From Syntrophomonadaceae bacterium (GTDB lineage: Bacteria; Bacillota; Syntrophomonadia; Syntrophomonadales; Syntrophomonadaceae): 14,567 bases of DNA. The DNA lies in assembly GCA_028698695.1 (NCBI GenBank), contig JAQVWB010000023.1, forward strand, positions 1 through 14,567, read 5' to 3'. Numbering within the stretch: the first letter of the stretch is position 1; each line of letters starts with the position of its first letter. A model generated the notes under the pieces. That model was given only the letters and a program-made list of their open reading frames with translations. It did not search any database and was not told where the DNA came from. The translations under genes and the position numbers were made by a program. This document shows positions 1 through 7,120 of the stretch, piece after piece.

Positions 1-1817
1 TGTTTTTAGCTATTAATAATTTATTTAAGCTTAATATTCCCCGCTACACCTCTTTATTAAATGTGATAGTCATTGCTACTTTTGTTGCTTATATAGTTTT
101 CCGATTTCCCCAAATCGTGCCAGTTTTGATTACAGAAATTGGGGTCACTTCATTCAATATTATTATGGAATACAATATCATATTTATATTCCTGATTTCT
201 ATACCCTCATTAAAAAGACAGCTAAACACGCACAGTATAATAATTAATTACTATTTGTTTACTGCTATTTGCCTGGCTATTATTGCAGAATTAACCTTTA
301 CGCTTTACATAGATGCTTATTCCTATTACTTTAGTCTGGGACATTTATTTAAACTTGCCAGCTATTATTATTTATACCAGGCCATAGTAGTTGGATCGCT
401 ACATCATCCCTATAATCAACTCAAACTAAAAAATAAACAAATTGCCAACATGCTCGATGATGTCCCGGTAGGAATAATTGCTGCCAATGAGATGTTACAT
501 ATTACTTTTATAAACCGGGAAGCAGTGCATATGTTGGGTTTTGAATCACATGAACTGATTGGTAAATCACTGATAAATATTATAAATGACATGTTAACTG
601 AACCGATAAATCGGAAAACTCTACAGTGGTTAAATTCTGATCATCTCATAAATTTCAGCCCAATTATAGAGATAAAAAATAATTGCAATCAGTATCTTAA
701 TATTAAATTTGAACGCAGACAAATGGATGGTAGTTTATATATATATCAGCTAACACCAGCCCAGAAAGAACTGGATTTTCAGAATCTGCAGTTACAGACC
801 CTAACCATTTTAGATTCAGTTCGTGATATGGTCATTGTTACGGATCGAAATGGTCGTATTGTTTTATGTAATAAAGCCTTTGAAAATTTAACTGCGTTAT
901 ATAGAAAAGATATTCAAGGTTTGATGGTAGAAGATTTATTATTCATGTTAAGAATAAATCGCCGACCAATTCTAAATGAAGGTCAACTGGTTGAATTTAG
1001 TTTCAAACCGGTCAACGGTATGGATTCAATAGATTTTTTACTGGGCATAGATACGATATTCAACCTCAATGGGGATACAATTGGATATGTATATTCGGCT
1101 ACTGATATTACGCGCGTAAAACAGGAACACCTGAAATTAAGACAACAGGAGAAATTAGCCGTAGTGGGTCAAATGGCTGCCGGTATAGTACACGAAATAA
1201 AAAATCCCCTTACTACTATTAAAGGTTTTAGTCAGATACTTAAACAGGGTATCCATAACATGAATGATGTCCATGAGTTTGCACGTATTATTGAATCAAC
1301 CACCGATGAACTGGATAGAATAGTAGTAGATTTCCTTTCTTTTGCCCGTCCCCGTACTCCCGTTTACAGCAAGATAAATATAAATGACCTGATAGATTCA
1401 ATAGCCCCGCTTATTGAAGGTACTATTTTTATGCAGGGTGTACAAATTACCTATAGTAAAACCGCGGAAGCGTATTTTATTATCTCTGATGTTGGTCAAA
1501 TTAAGCAGGTGTTGTTTAACCTGATAAAAAATGCGGTGGAAGCAGTAGGTAATCACCCTAAGCCAAATATTGAGATATCAACCGGTTACAATGCCGAGTC
1601 AAGTTTAGCCTTTATCAAAGTGAGTGATAATGGAAAAGGTATTGATGAGTCAACTTTGAGCAAGCTGGGTACTCCGTTTTTTACTACCAAGGATAAAGGT
1701 ACCGGATTAGGCCTAAGTATAAGTTATCAAATAGTCAATGAACATAACGGTAAAATCGAAGTAACCAGCAACCCTGATAAGGGAACCAGTTTTTGCATAT
1801 ATCTCCCCGCCGTTTAA
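1..1817 (+). CDS. MASE3-PAS-PAS sensor histidine kinase (5' end outside window)
   Basis: This is a membrane sensor kinase of a two-component or phosphorelay system. The reading frame (first full codon at base 3) is open to the window edge, so the GTG at 63 need not be the true start; residues below are counted from it. Residues 1-120 are hydrophobic with several membrane segments and end in a MASE3-like motif (FTLYIDAYS, then GHLFKLASYYYLYQAI). Two PAS domains follow at about 121-235 and 243-355. The HisKA H-box has the phospho-acceptor His377 in HEIKNPLTTIKGF. The HATPase_c domain shows the N-box (NLIKNAVEA, from about 486), G1 (DNGKGID, about 522) and G2 (GTGLGLSIS, from about 546). All catalytic motifs are intact. 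No response regulator gene is adjacent, so it is an orphan here. The H-box resembles Spo0A-phosphorelay kinases, so a sporulation role is possible; the ligand is unknown. Base composition is markedly AT-rich, especially over the membrane part. Confidence 0.93.
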   Translation, partial: FLAINNLFKLNIPRYTSLLNVIVIATFVAYIVFRFPQIVPVLITEIGVTSFNIIMEYNIIFIFLISIPSLKRQLNTHSIIINYYLFTAICLAIIAELTFTLYIDAYSYYFSLGHLFKLASYYYLYQAIVVGSLHHPYNQLKLKNKQIANMLDDVPVGIIAANEMLHITFINREAVHMLGFESHELIGKSLINIINDMLTEPINRKTLQWLNSDHLINFSPIIEIKNNCNQYLNIKFERRQMDGSLYIYQLTPAQKELDFQNLQLQTLTILDSVRDMVIVTDRNGRIVLCNKAFENLTALYRKDIQGLMVEDLLFMLRINRRPILNEGQLVEFSFKPVNGMDSIDFLLGIDTIFNLNGDTIGYVYSATDITRVKQEHLKLRQQEKLAVVGQMAAGIVHEIKNPLTTIKGFSQILKQGIHNMNDVHEFARIIESTTDELDRIVVDFLSFARPRTPVYSKININDLIDSIAPLIEGTIFMQGVQITYSKTAEAYFIISDVGQIKQVLFNLIKNAVEAVGNHPKPNIEISTGYNAESSLAFIKVSDNGKGIDESTLSKLGTPFFTTKDKGTGLGLSISYQIVNEHNGKIEVTSNPDKGTSFCIYLPAV

Positions 1818-1844
1818 ACTCACACCAATGACTTCCACCTAAAT

Positions 1845-1887
1845 CATAAAATAAAAAACAGCCATAGCAGTTGTTTTTTATTTTATG
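1845..1887 (+). terminator. AT-rich perfect hairpin after the kinase gene
   Basis: A perfect 16-bp inverted repeat has arms CATAAAATAAAAAACA (1845-1860) and TGTTTTTTATTTTATG (1872-1887), with an 11-base loop. It begins 28 bases after the kinase stop. The right arm itself supplies the U-rich tract, so it could act as an intrinsic terminator. The stem is almost entirely A-T, however, which is weak for that job; a regulatory or protein-binding role ahead of the coat genes is the alternative. Confidence 0.5.
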
Positions 1888-1945
1888 GAATATTAATCTC
1901 GCGATTGATGCACTCTATTAAAGGTAACCCGAAATATTTATATAA

Positions 1946-1953
1946 GGAAGGAG
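1946..1953 (+). promoter_or_regulatory. Ribosome binding site that fixes a TTG start
   Basis: GGAAGGAG lies 8 bases before the TTG at 1962. The in-frame TTG/ATG codons at 1905 and 1908 have no Shine-Dalgarno sequence and would add residues unlike the CotF family. The first coat protein therefore starts at 1962. Confidence 0.8.
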
Positions 1954-1961
1954 TGTTCGTC

Positions 1962-2144
1962 TTGAATTTAAATCTGATGGAACTGCAAAATCTCCGTCAT
2001 ATGATTGGCGCACACGAAACTGCTGAAAAAAAATTAAATTTCTTTTCTGAACAATGCAGTGATCCGCAAATCAAGCAAATGTTTCAGCAATCTGCCCAAT
2101 CTGCCAGTCAGACCAGGCAAAAACTTATATCATTTTTAGGCTAA
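1962..2144 (+). CDS. CotF-family spore coat protein, small form
   Basis: A 60-residue protein starting at TTG 1962 as MNLNLMELQNLRHMIGAHET. It matches the short Coat_F-type proteins common in clostridia, which carry an N-terminal LRHxIGxHETxxKKL helix and end in a Gln/Ala-rich helix of the DPQIKQMFQQSAQ type. It is expected to be a mostly helical structural protein of the spore coat. The next gene begins 14 bases after its stop, so the two are almost certainly one operon. No convincing sporulation sigma-factor promoter was found in the short upstream region. Family assignment rests on pattern recognition; the function within the coat is not known. Confidence 0.85.
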   Translation: MNLNLMELQNLRHMIGAHETAEKKLNFFSEQCSDPQIKQMFQQSAQSASQTRQKLISFLG

Positions 2145-2158
2145 AGGAGATGAAACAA

Positions 2159-2416
2159 ATGAGCAGACATTTACAGGATAAAGAAATGGTTAATGACATT
2201 CTTTCCATGGTTAATGGAAGTCTGTCCAACTATGCAAGTGCAATTTCCCAGACCGCTAATCAGCAATTGCGGCAAACACTGCAACAGATTCGTAATTCTG
2301 ATGAACAGTTTCAATACCAGCTTTTCCAGATGGCTTCCCAGAAAGGATTTTACATGCCAGCCTCAGCTGCCAGTCAGCAGGAAATTCAGCAGGTCAAATC
2401 ACAATTAGGCTCATAA
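2159..2416 (+). CDS. CotF-family spore coat protein, second of pair
   Basis: An 85-residue protein starting MSRHLQDKEMVNDILSM. It carries the usual Coat_F pattern: an LxDKEMVxDIL helix, a NYASAISQTANQQLRQTLQQI segment and a QFQYQLFQMASQKGFYMP segment. The ATG at 2159 is preferred over the in-frame ATG at 2150, because the Shine-Dalgarno AAAGGAG (about 2143-2149) abuts 2150 but sits 9 bases ahead of 2159. It is Gln-rich and lacks Cys and Trp. It pairs with the preceding 60-residue coat protein, an arrangement often seen for clostridial CotF-like genes, and the two probably act together in the spore coat. A hairpin follows the stop codon. Confidence 0.87.
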   Translation: MSRHLQDKEMVNDILSMVNGSLSNYASAISQTANQQLRQTLQQIRNSDEQFQYQLFQMASQKGFYMPASAASQQEIQQVKSQLGS

Positions 2417-2423
2417 TTTAATT

Positions 2424-2449
2424 GAGGCTGTCCTTTAAAGGATAGCCTC
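2424..2449. terminator. Hairpin between convergent coat and helicase genes
   Basis: GAGGCT (2424-2429) pairs with AGCCTC (2444-2449), and the middle continues as the self-complementary TCCTTTAAAGGA joined by a G-U pair. It lies between two converging genes and can fold on either transcript. The T tract is weak on both sides, so termination efficiency is uncertain. Confidence 0.55.
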
Positions 2450-2496
2450 TTCGCCTATACATATAATTTCCGTTTAACCAGTTAAACAGACAAATA

Positions 2497-4095
2497 TTAT
2501 CTGCCCTTGATCTTTTGAGTTTTTCTCCATTGAGGAGTTCTGGACCGTGATATTCTTTCTGAAACTGGTTTCATACCTGCTATAGCCTGGTAGACTTCCT
2601 CCATATTCTGGATAGGTATTTCCACATAGGAAGAACGGCTGTGAATTTCTACTTCGCCAATGGAATTGGCATCCAATGAAGTATTATGGGTAATATAATC
2701 TACCAGTTTGCGAATATTCATACCCTGGGCTTTGCCTACCGGCAATTCCACATGTACATTATTTTCGTTGTCAATCACATTGATTGTTTCCCTTTCCGGT
2801 GCAACTGTGGTTATATCAATCCCACTTTCCAGCAGTTCCAAAGCTGCTGCCAGCAAATAAAGCGGGTCATTTTCAGCCGACAACCGATTAGCCAGTTCCA
2901 GAGATCTCCTGGCAGGGTTTTCTGCTTTTTTCATCAGGCGCTTTGCCAGCATTTCCTGCTGAGATTTAATAACCGCTTCCTGGGCCGGAAGATCATAATA
3001 TTTGATTTTCTTGCCGATACGCGCTTCTATTAACCTTAACTGTCTGGTTTGAGACGGTTCTACCAGAGTAAGCGCAATACCGGTTCTACCCGCTCTAGCC
3101 GTTCTGCCAATTCTATGCACATAGACATCCGGATCTTCAGGAATATCAAAATTAATAACATGTGATACCAGATCAATATCCAGACCCCGGGCAGCTAAAT
3201 CAGTAGCAGTCAATACTTTAAGCTCTCCATTGCGGAACTTTTGCATAACCATGTCTCTTTCTCTCTGTGACATGTCACCATGTAAAGCATCTGCTGTATA
3301 CCCGCGATTCCGAAGTCTTCCCGCCAGTTCATCCGTCCATTTTTTAGTGCGACAAAACACTAAACAGACCGGGGGTTTCTCCACATCCAAAATATTGCAT
3401 AAGGCTTGAACTTTGCGTCCTGATTGAACTCGATAACAACGCTGTTCAACTATAGGAACAGTTATTTGTCCATCATCAATCAGTACTACTTTGGGGTCAT
3501 TCATAAATCTGCGCCCCAGATCCTGTATTTCCTCGGGTAAAGTAGCCGAAAAAAGAAAGGTTTGCCGCTCAAGCGGGCATTGGGTTAAAATCTGTTCAAT
3601 ATCGGGTAAAAATCCCATATCCAACATTTCATCTGCTTCATCCAGGACTAAAAAGCGTATCAGGCTGAGATTAATATTATTACGCCGGATATGATCCAGA
3701 AGCCTTCCCGGAGTAGCTACCAGTATTTCAGGTTTTCTTGCCAATCCCCGTTTCTGCACTTCTACGGATTGCCCGCCATAGACTGCCTGAACATTAATAC
3801 GTAGCTTCTTACCCAAAAAAGCAATCTCATTACGTACCTGTACGGCTAATTCCCGGGTTGGGCAGACTACCAATGCTCTGGTGCCTTCTCCGCATTGCAG
3901 CTGGTTAAGAATGGGTATACCATACGAAGCCGTTTTACCAGTTCCGGTTCTGGCCTGTCCCATTATGTCATTCCCCTTCATAGTCAGGGGAATAGTTTTT
4001 ACTTGTATCGGTGTAGGGTTAATAAAACCCTTTTCCCCAATCATATCCAGTAACTCTTTCCTGAGTCCCATCGTTGAAAATTCCAATTCTGGCAA
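2497..4095 (-). CDS. DEAD-box RNA helicase with DbpA-type RNA-binding domain
   Basis: A 532-residue ATP-dependent RNA helicase of the DeaD/CshA type, expected to act on rRNA during ribosome assembly, on mRNA decay, or in cold adaptation. Visible motifs are the Q motif (PTPIQ, 27-31), motif I ARTGTGKT (48-55), Ia PTRELAVQ (about 80-87), Ib TPGRLLD (128-134), motif II DEAD (152-155), motif III SAT (184-186) and motif VI HRIGRTARAG (327-336). After a helical linker (about 370-440), residues 445-518 resemble the DbpA RNA-binding domain, and a basic tail rich in Arg/Lys follows. It starts at TTG (complement of 4093-4095), with AAGGAGG at 4103-4109 seven bases away. It stands alone, with a promoter just upstream and convergent coat genes beyond its end. 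Whether it is orthologous to deaD, cshA or dbpA cannot be settled from motifs. Confidence 0.95.
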   Translation of the reverse strand: MPELEFSTMGLRKELLDMIGEKGFINPTPIQVKTIPLTMKGNDIMGQARTGTGKTASYGIPILNQLQCGEGTRALVVCPTRELAVQVRNEIAFLGKKLRINVQAVYGGQSVEVQKRGLARKPEILVATPGRLLDHIRRNNINLSLIRFLVLDEADEMLDMGFLPDIEQILTQCPLERQTFLFSATLPEEIQDLGRRFMNDPKVVLIDDGQITVPIVEQRCYRVQSGRKVQALCNILDVEKPPVCLVFCRTKKWTDELAGRLRNRGYTADALHGDMSQRERDMVMQKFRNGELKVLTATDLAARGLDIDLVSHVINFDIPEDPDVYVHRIGRTARAGRTGIALTLVEPSQTRQLRLIEARIGKKIKYYDLPAQEAVIKSQQEMLAKRLMKKAENPARRSLELANRLSAENDPLYLLAAALELLESGIDITTVAPERETINVIDNENNVHVELPVGKAQGMNIRKLVDYITHNTSLDANSIGEVEIHSRSSYVEIPIQNMEEVYQAIAGMKPVSERISRSRTPQWRKTQKIKGR

Positions 4096-4102
4096 AATAA
4101 AT

Positions 4103-4109
4103 CCTCCTT
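4103..4109 (-). promoter_or_regulatory. Consensus ribosome binding site for the TTG-started helicase
   Basis: AAGGAGG on the minus strand is placed seven bases before the TTG codon. This near-perfect match makes the TTG the start and offsets the weak codon. Confidence 0.85.
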
Positions 4110-4129
4110 AAATATTACACACGCAGATA

Positions 4130-4158
4130 ATTATACTACATAATTGTTATGATAACCA
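4130..4158 (-). promoter_or_regulatory. Probable sigma-A promoter of the helicase gene
   Basis: A perfect TATAAT -10 box (complement of 4130-4135) sits about 20 bases before the ribosome binding site. The -35 position at a 17-base spacer is TGGTTA, only half matching consensus. The leader would be about 28 bases, too short for a long cold-shock leader. Confidence 0.45.
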
Positions 4159-4182
4159 GCATGCCGCCGGAATAATCGATAG

Positions 4183-4212
4183 CTGACTAACTTTCAACCA
4201 TCGTGATACAAT
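4183..4212 (+). promoter_or_regulatory. Candidate sigma-A promoter of the DUF1858 gene
   Basis: CTGACT (4183-4188) and TACAAT (4207-4212) are separated by 18 bases. The match is reasonable but not strong. It would give a leader of about 35 bases before the ATG at 4254. Confidence 0.4.
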
Positions 4213-4253
4213 ATAAATATAAGTTATATAGCTTTTTAAAGGGGGGATTTAGC

Positions 4254-4451
4254 ATGTTTACTAAAGACACGCTGATAAAAGACATTCTCCAACAGGCTCC
4301 GGGTTCTCAAAGTCTGTTAATGGATTTCGGGGTACGCTGTCTGGGCTGAAGCGCTTCCTGGATGACGCTTGAGCAGGCTGCTCGAGGCAAGCAGATTGAT
4401 TTGGACAAAGTAATTGAGGAGTTGGAAAAACGGCGTAAACCCAAAATTTAA
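4254..4451 (+). CDS. DUF1858-family redox protein with in-frame UGA, probable selenoprotein
   Basis: The frame from ATG 4254 to TAA 4449-4451 encodes 65 residues if the TGA at 4347-4349 (codon 32) is read as selenocysteine. GGGGGG lies 7 bases before the ATG. The start reads MFTKDTLIKDILQQAPGSQ, and residues 21-32 are LLMDFGVRCLGU. After the TGA come SASWMTLEQAARGKQIDLD and a charged helix. DUF1858 proteins (the redox-disulfide family often linked to hybrid-cluster proteins) have CLGC exactly here, so UGA replaces the second Cys of a conserved CxxC. Family similarity continues across the TGA, which argues against a real stop. A hairpin fitting a bacterial SECIS element follows at 4368-4386. 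The product is probably a cytoplasmic thiol/selenol redox protein; partners are unknown. Read as a stop, the TGA would leave only 31 residues. The alternative is a pseudogene from a recent Cys-to-stop mutation. Confidence 0.85.
4368..4386 (+). promoter_or_regulatory. SECIS-like hairpin downstream of the in-frame UGA
   Basis: CTTGAGC (4368-4374) pairs with GCTCGAG (4380-4386), giving seven pairs including one U-G around the loop AGGCT. The loop begins 25 bases after the UGA, and a G occupies the second loop position. Bacterial SECIS elements lie inside the coding region just after the UGA and present a small G-containing apical loop to SelB. The GC-AGG...CU-GC top resembles the Escherichia coli fdhF element (GC-AGGUCU-GC). 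An alternative outer pairing GCTTG/CAAGC is possible. Folding was judged by eye. Confidence 0.7.
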
Positions 4452-4475
4452 AAGCTTAGCCACTATATACGAGAA

Positions 4476-4511
4476 AAATCCGCTATCCTGATCAATTAGG
4501 AAAGCGGATTT
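4476..4511. terminator. Bidirectional terminator between the DUF1858 gene and pepF
   Basis: AAATCCGCT (4476-4484) pairs with AGCGGATTT (4503-4511), and the stem continues as TCCT/AGGA after one A-A mismatch, leaving an eight-base loop. The minus-strand transcript has TTTTTCTC after the stem, suiting the end of pepF. The plus-strand side is followed by AT-rich sequence. It lies between converging genes and probably serves both. Confidence 0.72.
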
Positions 4512-4548
4512 ATTAAATTGTTTTATCTCCGAGTTTTTATAACGGACT

Positions 4549-6354
4549 TTACATTTGTTCAGCTACATTTTCAAATTCGGTTAATAATTCTCCGAAATAG
4601 TTCAGGGCTTTATTTACCGGATCAGGTGTACACAAGTCAACACCGGCTCTTTTCAATATTTCCAGCGGATAATCAGAGCTGCCGGAACGCAAAAACTGCA
4701 GATAGCGATCCACCGCCGGTTGTCCCTCAGCCAGTATTTGCGTCTTTAAAGCTGTAGCAGCCGAGAACCCGGTAGCATATTTATAAACATAAAATGCTGA
4801 GTAAAAATGTGGAATACGAGCCCATTCCATATTAATCTCTTCATCAATTACTACTTCCGGTCCGTAATACCGAACATTTAAGTCCCGATAAATCCGGCTC
4901 AGGTTTTCCACAGTTAATGCTTCTCCTGCCTCTGCCTTCTCATGAATTATCTTCTCATACTCCGCAAACATGGTTTGCCGATATAAGGTTCCCCTGAATT
5001 GTTCCAGATAATGATTCAACAGATACATTTTCTCGCGCGGGTCATTGGAGTTTCTCAGTAAATAATCGATAAGCAGCGATTCATTCACGGTCGAAGCCAC
5101 TTCAGCCACCATAATGCTGTATTGGCTGTATATAAAAGGCTGAGTTTGGTTGGAGTTATAACTATGCAAAGCATGTCCCATTTCATGGGCCAGCGTAAAT
5201 ACATCATCCAGTTTGTTATCATAATTTAACAGCACATAAGGATGAGTGTCATAGGTTCCCCAAGAGTAAGCACCCCCGGTTTTTCCCCGATTCTCCAATA
5301 CATCAATCCAACTGTTGCTGCGTCCCTGCAGCAAGGTATCAATATAGTTCCCGCCCAAAGGCTGCAAACCCTGTAACAGCATTTCCCAGGCCTGGTCGTA
5401 GGAAATATTGGCCTTATATTCTTTTACAAGGGGAACATAGATATCATACATATGCAATTCATCCACTTGCAGCAGCTTTTTTCTTATCTGCATATATCGA
5501 TGAAACTTATCCAGATGGCTATGCACCGTCTCAATTAGCTCATTATACACTTCCACCGATACATTATCGCCATCCAGGCTAGCTTGCAGAGCGCTGTCAT
5601 AATTTCGTGCCCGGGCATAAAATACGTCCCGTTTTACGCTGGAAGCCAGGGTAACTGCCAGCGTATTTTTCAGGTTGGAATAGGAAGAGTACAGGCCCTT
5701 GAAAGCATCCTGCCTCACAGTACGATTATCACTTTCCATAAACCTGCCAAACCGGGCCTTGGTCAACTCAATCTCTTTGCCGTCCTCATCTTTAATAAAA
5801 GGAAACTTTATATCAGCATTATTAAGCATGGTAAATATATTACCGGTAGCAGTTGATAAATCAGCAGTAAGTGCCAATAATCTTTCTTCCGCTTCCGAGA
5901 GGACATGCTCCTGCCGCCGCCATAATTCAGTAAAAAACTGTTGATAAACTCCCAATTCGGGCTGTTGTTGTTTGAAGTCATCAAATTGTTCTGCGGTTAA
6001 TGCCGTTAGCTCTGGAGTAATAAAGGCCGTCAGGCTGTTAACTATTACCCCCAGGCTTTCAGCCCGGTCAAACATAGCCTGATAAATAGAATTACTATTA
6101 TCCTCATCTCGGCGCATACGGGCATAAACATATAATTTATCGCCGGTGCGCTCCATCTTTTTAATTAACTGCAGAACCTCCAACAAAGTGGCAGCTGAAT
6201 TGGCAACTTTGCTCTGGAACTTCTCAATCTGGTCTGCAAGCTCACGGATTTGCATAAAATCTTGTTCCCACTGCTCATCGGCGGCATAAATGTCCTCCAA
6301 TTTCCACTTGTAGGCCGGATCTATGCTATTGCGATCGGGGGTATCATTATTCAT
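4549..6354 (-). CDS. pepF: Oligoendopeptidase F, M3 family zinc metallopeptidase
   Basis: A 601-residue cytoplasmic zinc peptidase of the M3B (PepF) family that cleaves oligopeptides, a role in peptide recycling. The N-terminal helical part (about 1-200) corresponds to the oligopeptidase F N-terminal domain. The catalytic domain carries HEMGH at 390-394 (zinc ligands His390 and His394, catalytic Glu391) and AEVAST with Glu418 as the third zinc ligand. GTYDTHPYVLLNY (about 366-378) and the C-terminal RIPHFYSAFYVYKYATGFSAA are also typical. The length fits the family (about 600). The ATG at 6352-6354 is preceded by AAGGAGGA (6361-6368) six bases upstream. It has no signal peptide and is monocistronic, ending at a bidirectional terminator. 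Nothing appears broken or missing. Confidence 0.96.
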   Translation of the reverse strand: MNNDTPDRNSIDPAYKWKLEDIYAADEQWEQDFMQIRELADQIEKFQSKVANSAATLLEVLQLIKKMERTGDKLYVYARMRRDEDNSNSIYQAMFDRAESLGVIVNSLTAFITPELTALTAEQFDDFKQQQPELGVYQQFFTELWRRQEHVLSEAEERLLALTADLSTATGNIFTMLNNADIKFPFIKDEDGKEIELTKARFGRFMESDNRTVRQDAFKGLYSSYSNLKNTLAVTLASSVKRDVFYARARNYDSALQASLDGDNVSVEVYNELIETVHSHLDKFHRYMQIRKKLLQVDELHMYDIYVPLVKEYKANISYDQAWEMLLQGLQPLGGNYIDTLLQGRSNSWIDVLENRGKTGGAYSWGTYDTHPYVLLNYDNKLDDVFTLAHEMGHALHSYNSNQTQPFIYSQYSIMVAEVASTVNESLLIDYLLRNSNDPREKMYLLNHYLEQFRGTLYRQTMFAEYEKIIHEKAEAGEALTVENLSRIYRDLNVRYYGPEVVIDEEINMEWARIPHFYSAFYVYKYATGFSAATALKTQILAEGQPAVDRYLQFLRSGSSDYPLEILKRAGVDLCTPDPVNKALNYFGELLTEFENVAEQM

Positions 6355-6472
6355 TAAACATCCTCCTTGGAAAAATAAATTATATCATCTATGTAATATA
6401 AAACAGTATAGCCAATTTCTTCTCTAATTACAGCCTGAAGGATTTATTCTACGGATATTTTCCACCTGAGAA

Positions 6473-6490
6473 ACAGTTTCATGAAACTGT
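6473..6490. promoter_or_regulatory. Perfect 18-bp palindrome, operator candidate
   Basis: ACAGTTTCATGAAACTGT is its own reverse complement. It lies in the 246-base gap between the divergent pepF and flavoprotein genes, 24 bases upstream of the flavoprotein -35 box. That position suits an activator or a repressor dimer site. It has no T tract and is not near a gene end, so it is not a terminator. The cognate regulator was not recognised. Confidence 0.55.
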
Positions 6491-6514
6491 CATAATCTAT
6501 AAAGGCATTGGATT

Positions 6515-6543
6515 TTTACATTCTAATGCTATCTTAGTATAAT
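6515..6543 (+). promoter_or_regulatory. Strong sigma-A promoter of the flavoprotein gene
   Basis: TTTACA (6515-6520), a 17-base spacer and TATAAT (6538-6543) make a near-consensus promoter. Transcription would begin near 6550, leaving a leader of about 50 bases before the GTG start. Confidence 0.8.
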
Positions 6544-6586
6544 ATGGTCAATATTACATACTATTATTATGTTAAAAGGTCATTTG

Positions 6587-6594
6587 AAAGGAGA
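6587..6594 (+). promoter_or_regulatory. Ribosome binding site that fixes a GTG start
   Basis: AAAGGAGA, with its GGAG core at 6590-6593, lies seven bases before the GTG at 6601. The in-frame ATG at 6544 overlaps the end of the -10 box, so it cannot be the start. Confidence 0.85.
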
Positions 6595-6600
6595 TTAGCT

Positions 6601-7113
6601 GTGGGGAAAAAGATTAATTATCAGGCTGATGCCGGTGAGTATCTGGAACAGTTGCCCCGGGGGGCTTTTTTGACAGTAAAATCGGGTGAGCAATTAAACA
6701 CGATGACTATTGGCTGGGGGACTATTGGCTACATGTGGCAGCGTCCAATATTAATAGTTGCCGTCCGTTACTCCCGTTTTACACACGAACTTATTAATAA
6801 GGCTACGGAATTCAGTGTCAGCGCCCCAGTTGATAATCGCTACAATAAAATTCTTGGCAAAGTCGGCACTGAATCAGGCCGGGATATAGATAAATTTAAG
6901 GAATATAATATACCCTTGCAGCCGGGCAAAACCATCGATTGTCCGGTAATTGCTGATTGCGGAATAACTTATGAATGTAAAATTGTTTACCGGCAGCCCA
7001 TGGATGCGCAAGCCTTAAATCCGGATATTCGTGATAAATTCTACAGCAATCCAGATTATCATGTTATTTATTGGGGAGAAATTACTGCTGCCTATAAAAA
7101 TGATCAGGTCTGA
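6601..7113 (+). CDS. Flavin reductase family / flavoredoxin-like FMN-binding protein
   Basis: A 170-residue protein starting at GTG as MGKKINYQADAGEYLEQLPR. It resembles the FMN-binding split-barrel proteins of the flavin-reductase family found in anaerobes. The segment NTMTIGWGTIGYMWQRPI (about residues 33-50) is the typical flavin-binding strand and loop. It is followed by AVRYSRFTHELI and a FSVSAP strand. Such proteins bind FMN and move electrons between NAD(P)H, ferredoxin-like carriers and small acceptors; the physiological substrate is unknown. Cys residues occur only in the C-terminal half (around DCPVIADCGITYECKI). It is monocistronic, with its own strong promoter and an upstream palindrome suggesting regulation. 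Its stop lies seven bases from the stop of the convergent LCP gene, and no clear terminator separates them. Confidence 0.85.
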   Translation: MGKKINYQADAGEYLEQLPRGAFLTVKSGEQLNTMTIGWGTIGYMWQRPILIVAVRYSRFTHELINKATEFSVSAPVDNRYNKILGKVGTESGRDIDKFKEYNIPLQPGKTIDCPVIADCGITYECKIVYRQPMDAQALNPDIRDKFYSNPDYHVIYWGEITAAYKNDQV

Positions 7114-7120
7114 TATTTAA

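Noticed and set aside
1905..1961. Longer N-terminus for the first coat protein (TTG 1905 or ATG 1908)
   Set aside because: There is no ribosome binding site ahead of these codons, while GGAAGGAG is ideally placed for TTG 1962, where CotF-like sequence begins.
4347..4349. In-frame TGA as a tryptophan codon (altered genetic code)
   Set aside because: Other genes in the window encode Trp with TGG, and TGA ends several of them (for example at 7111-7113 and the ABC-F stop at 9525). A genome-wide reassignment is excluded.
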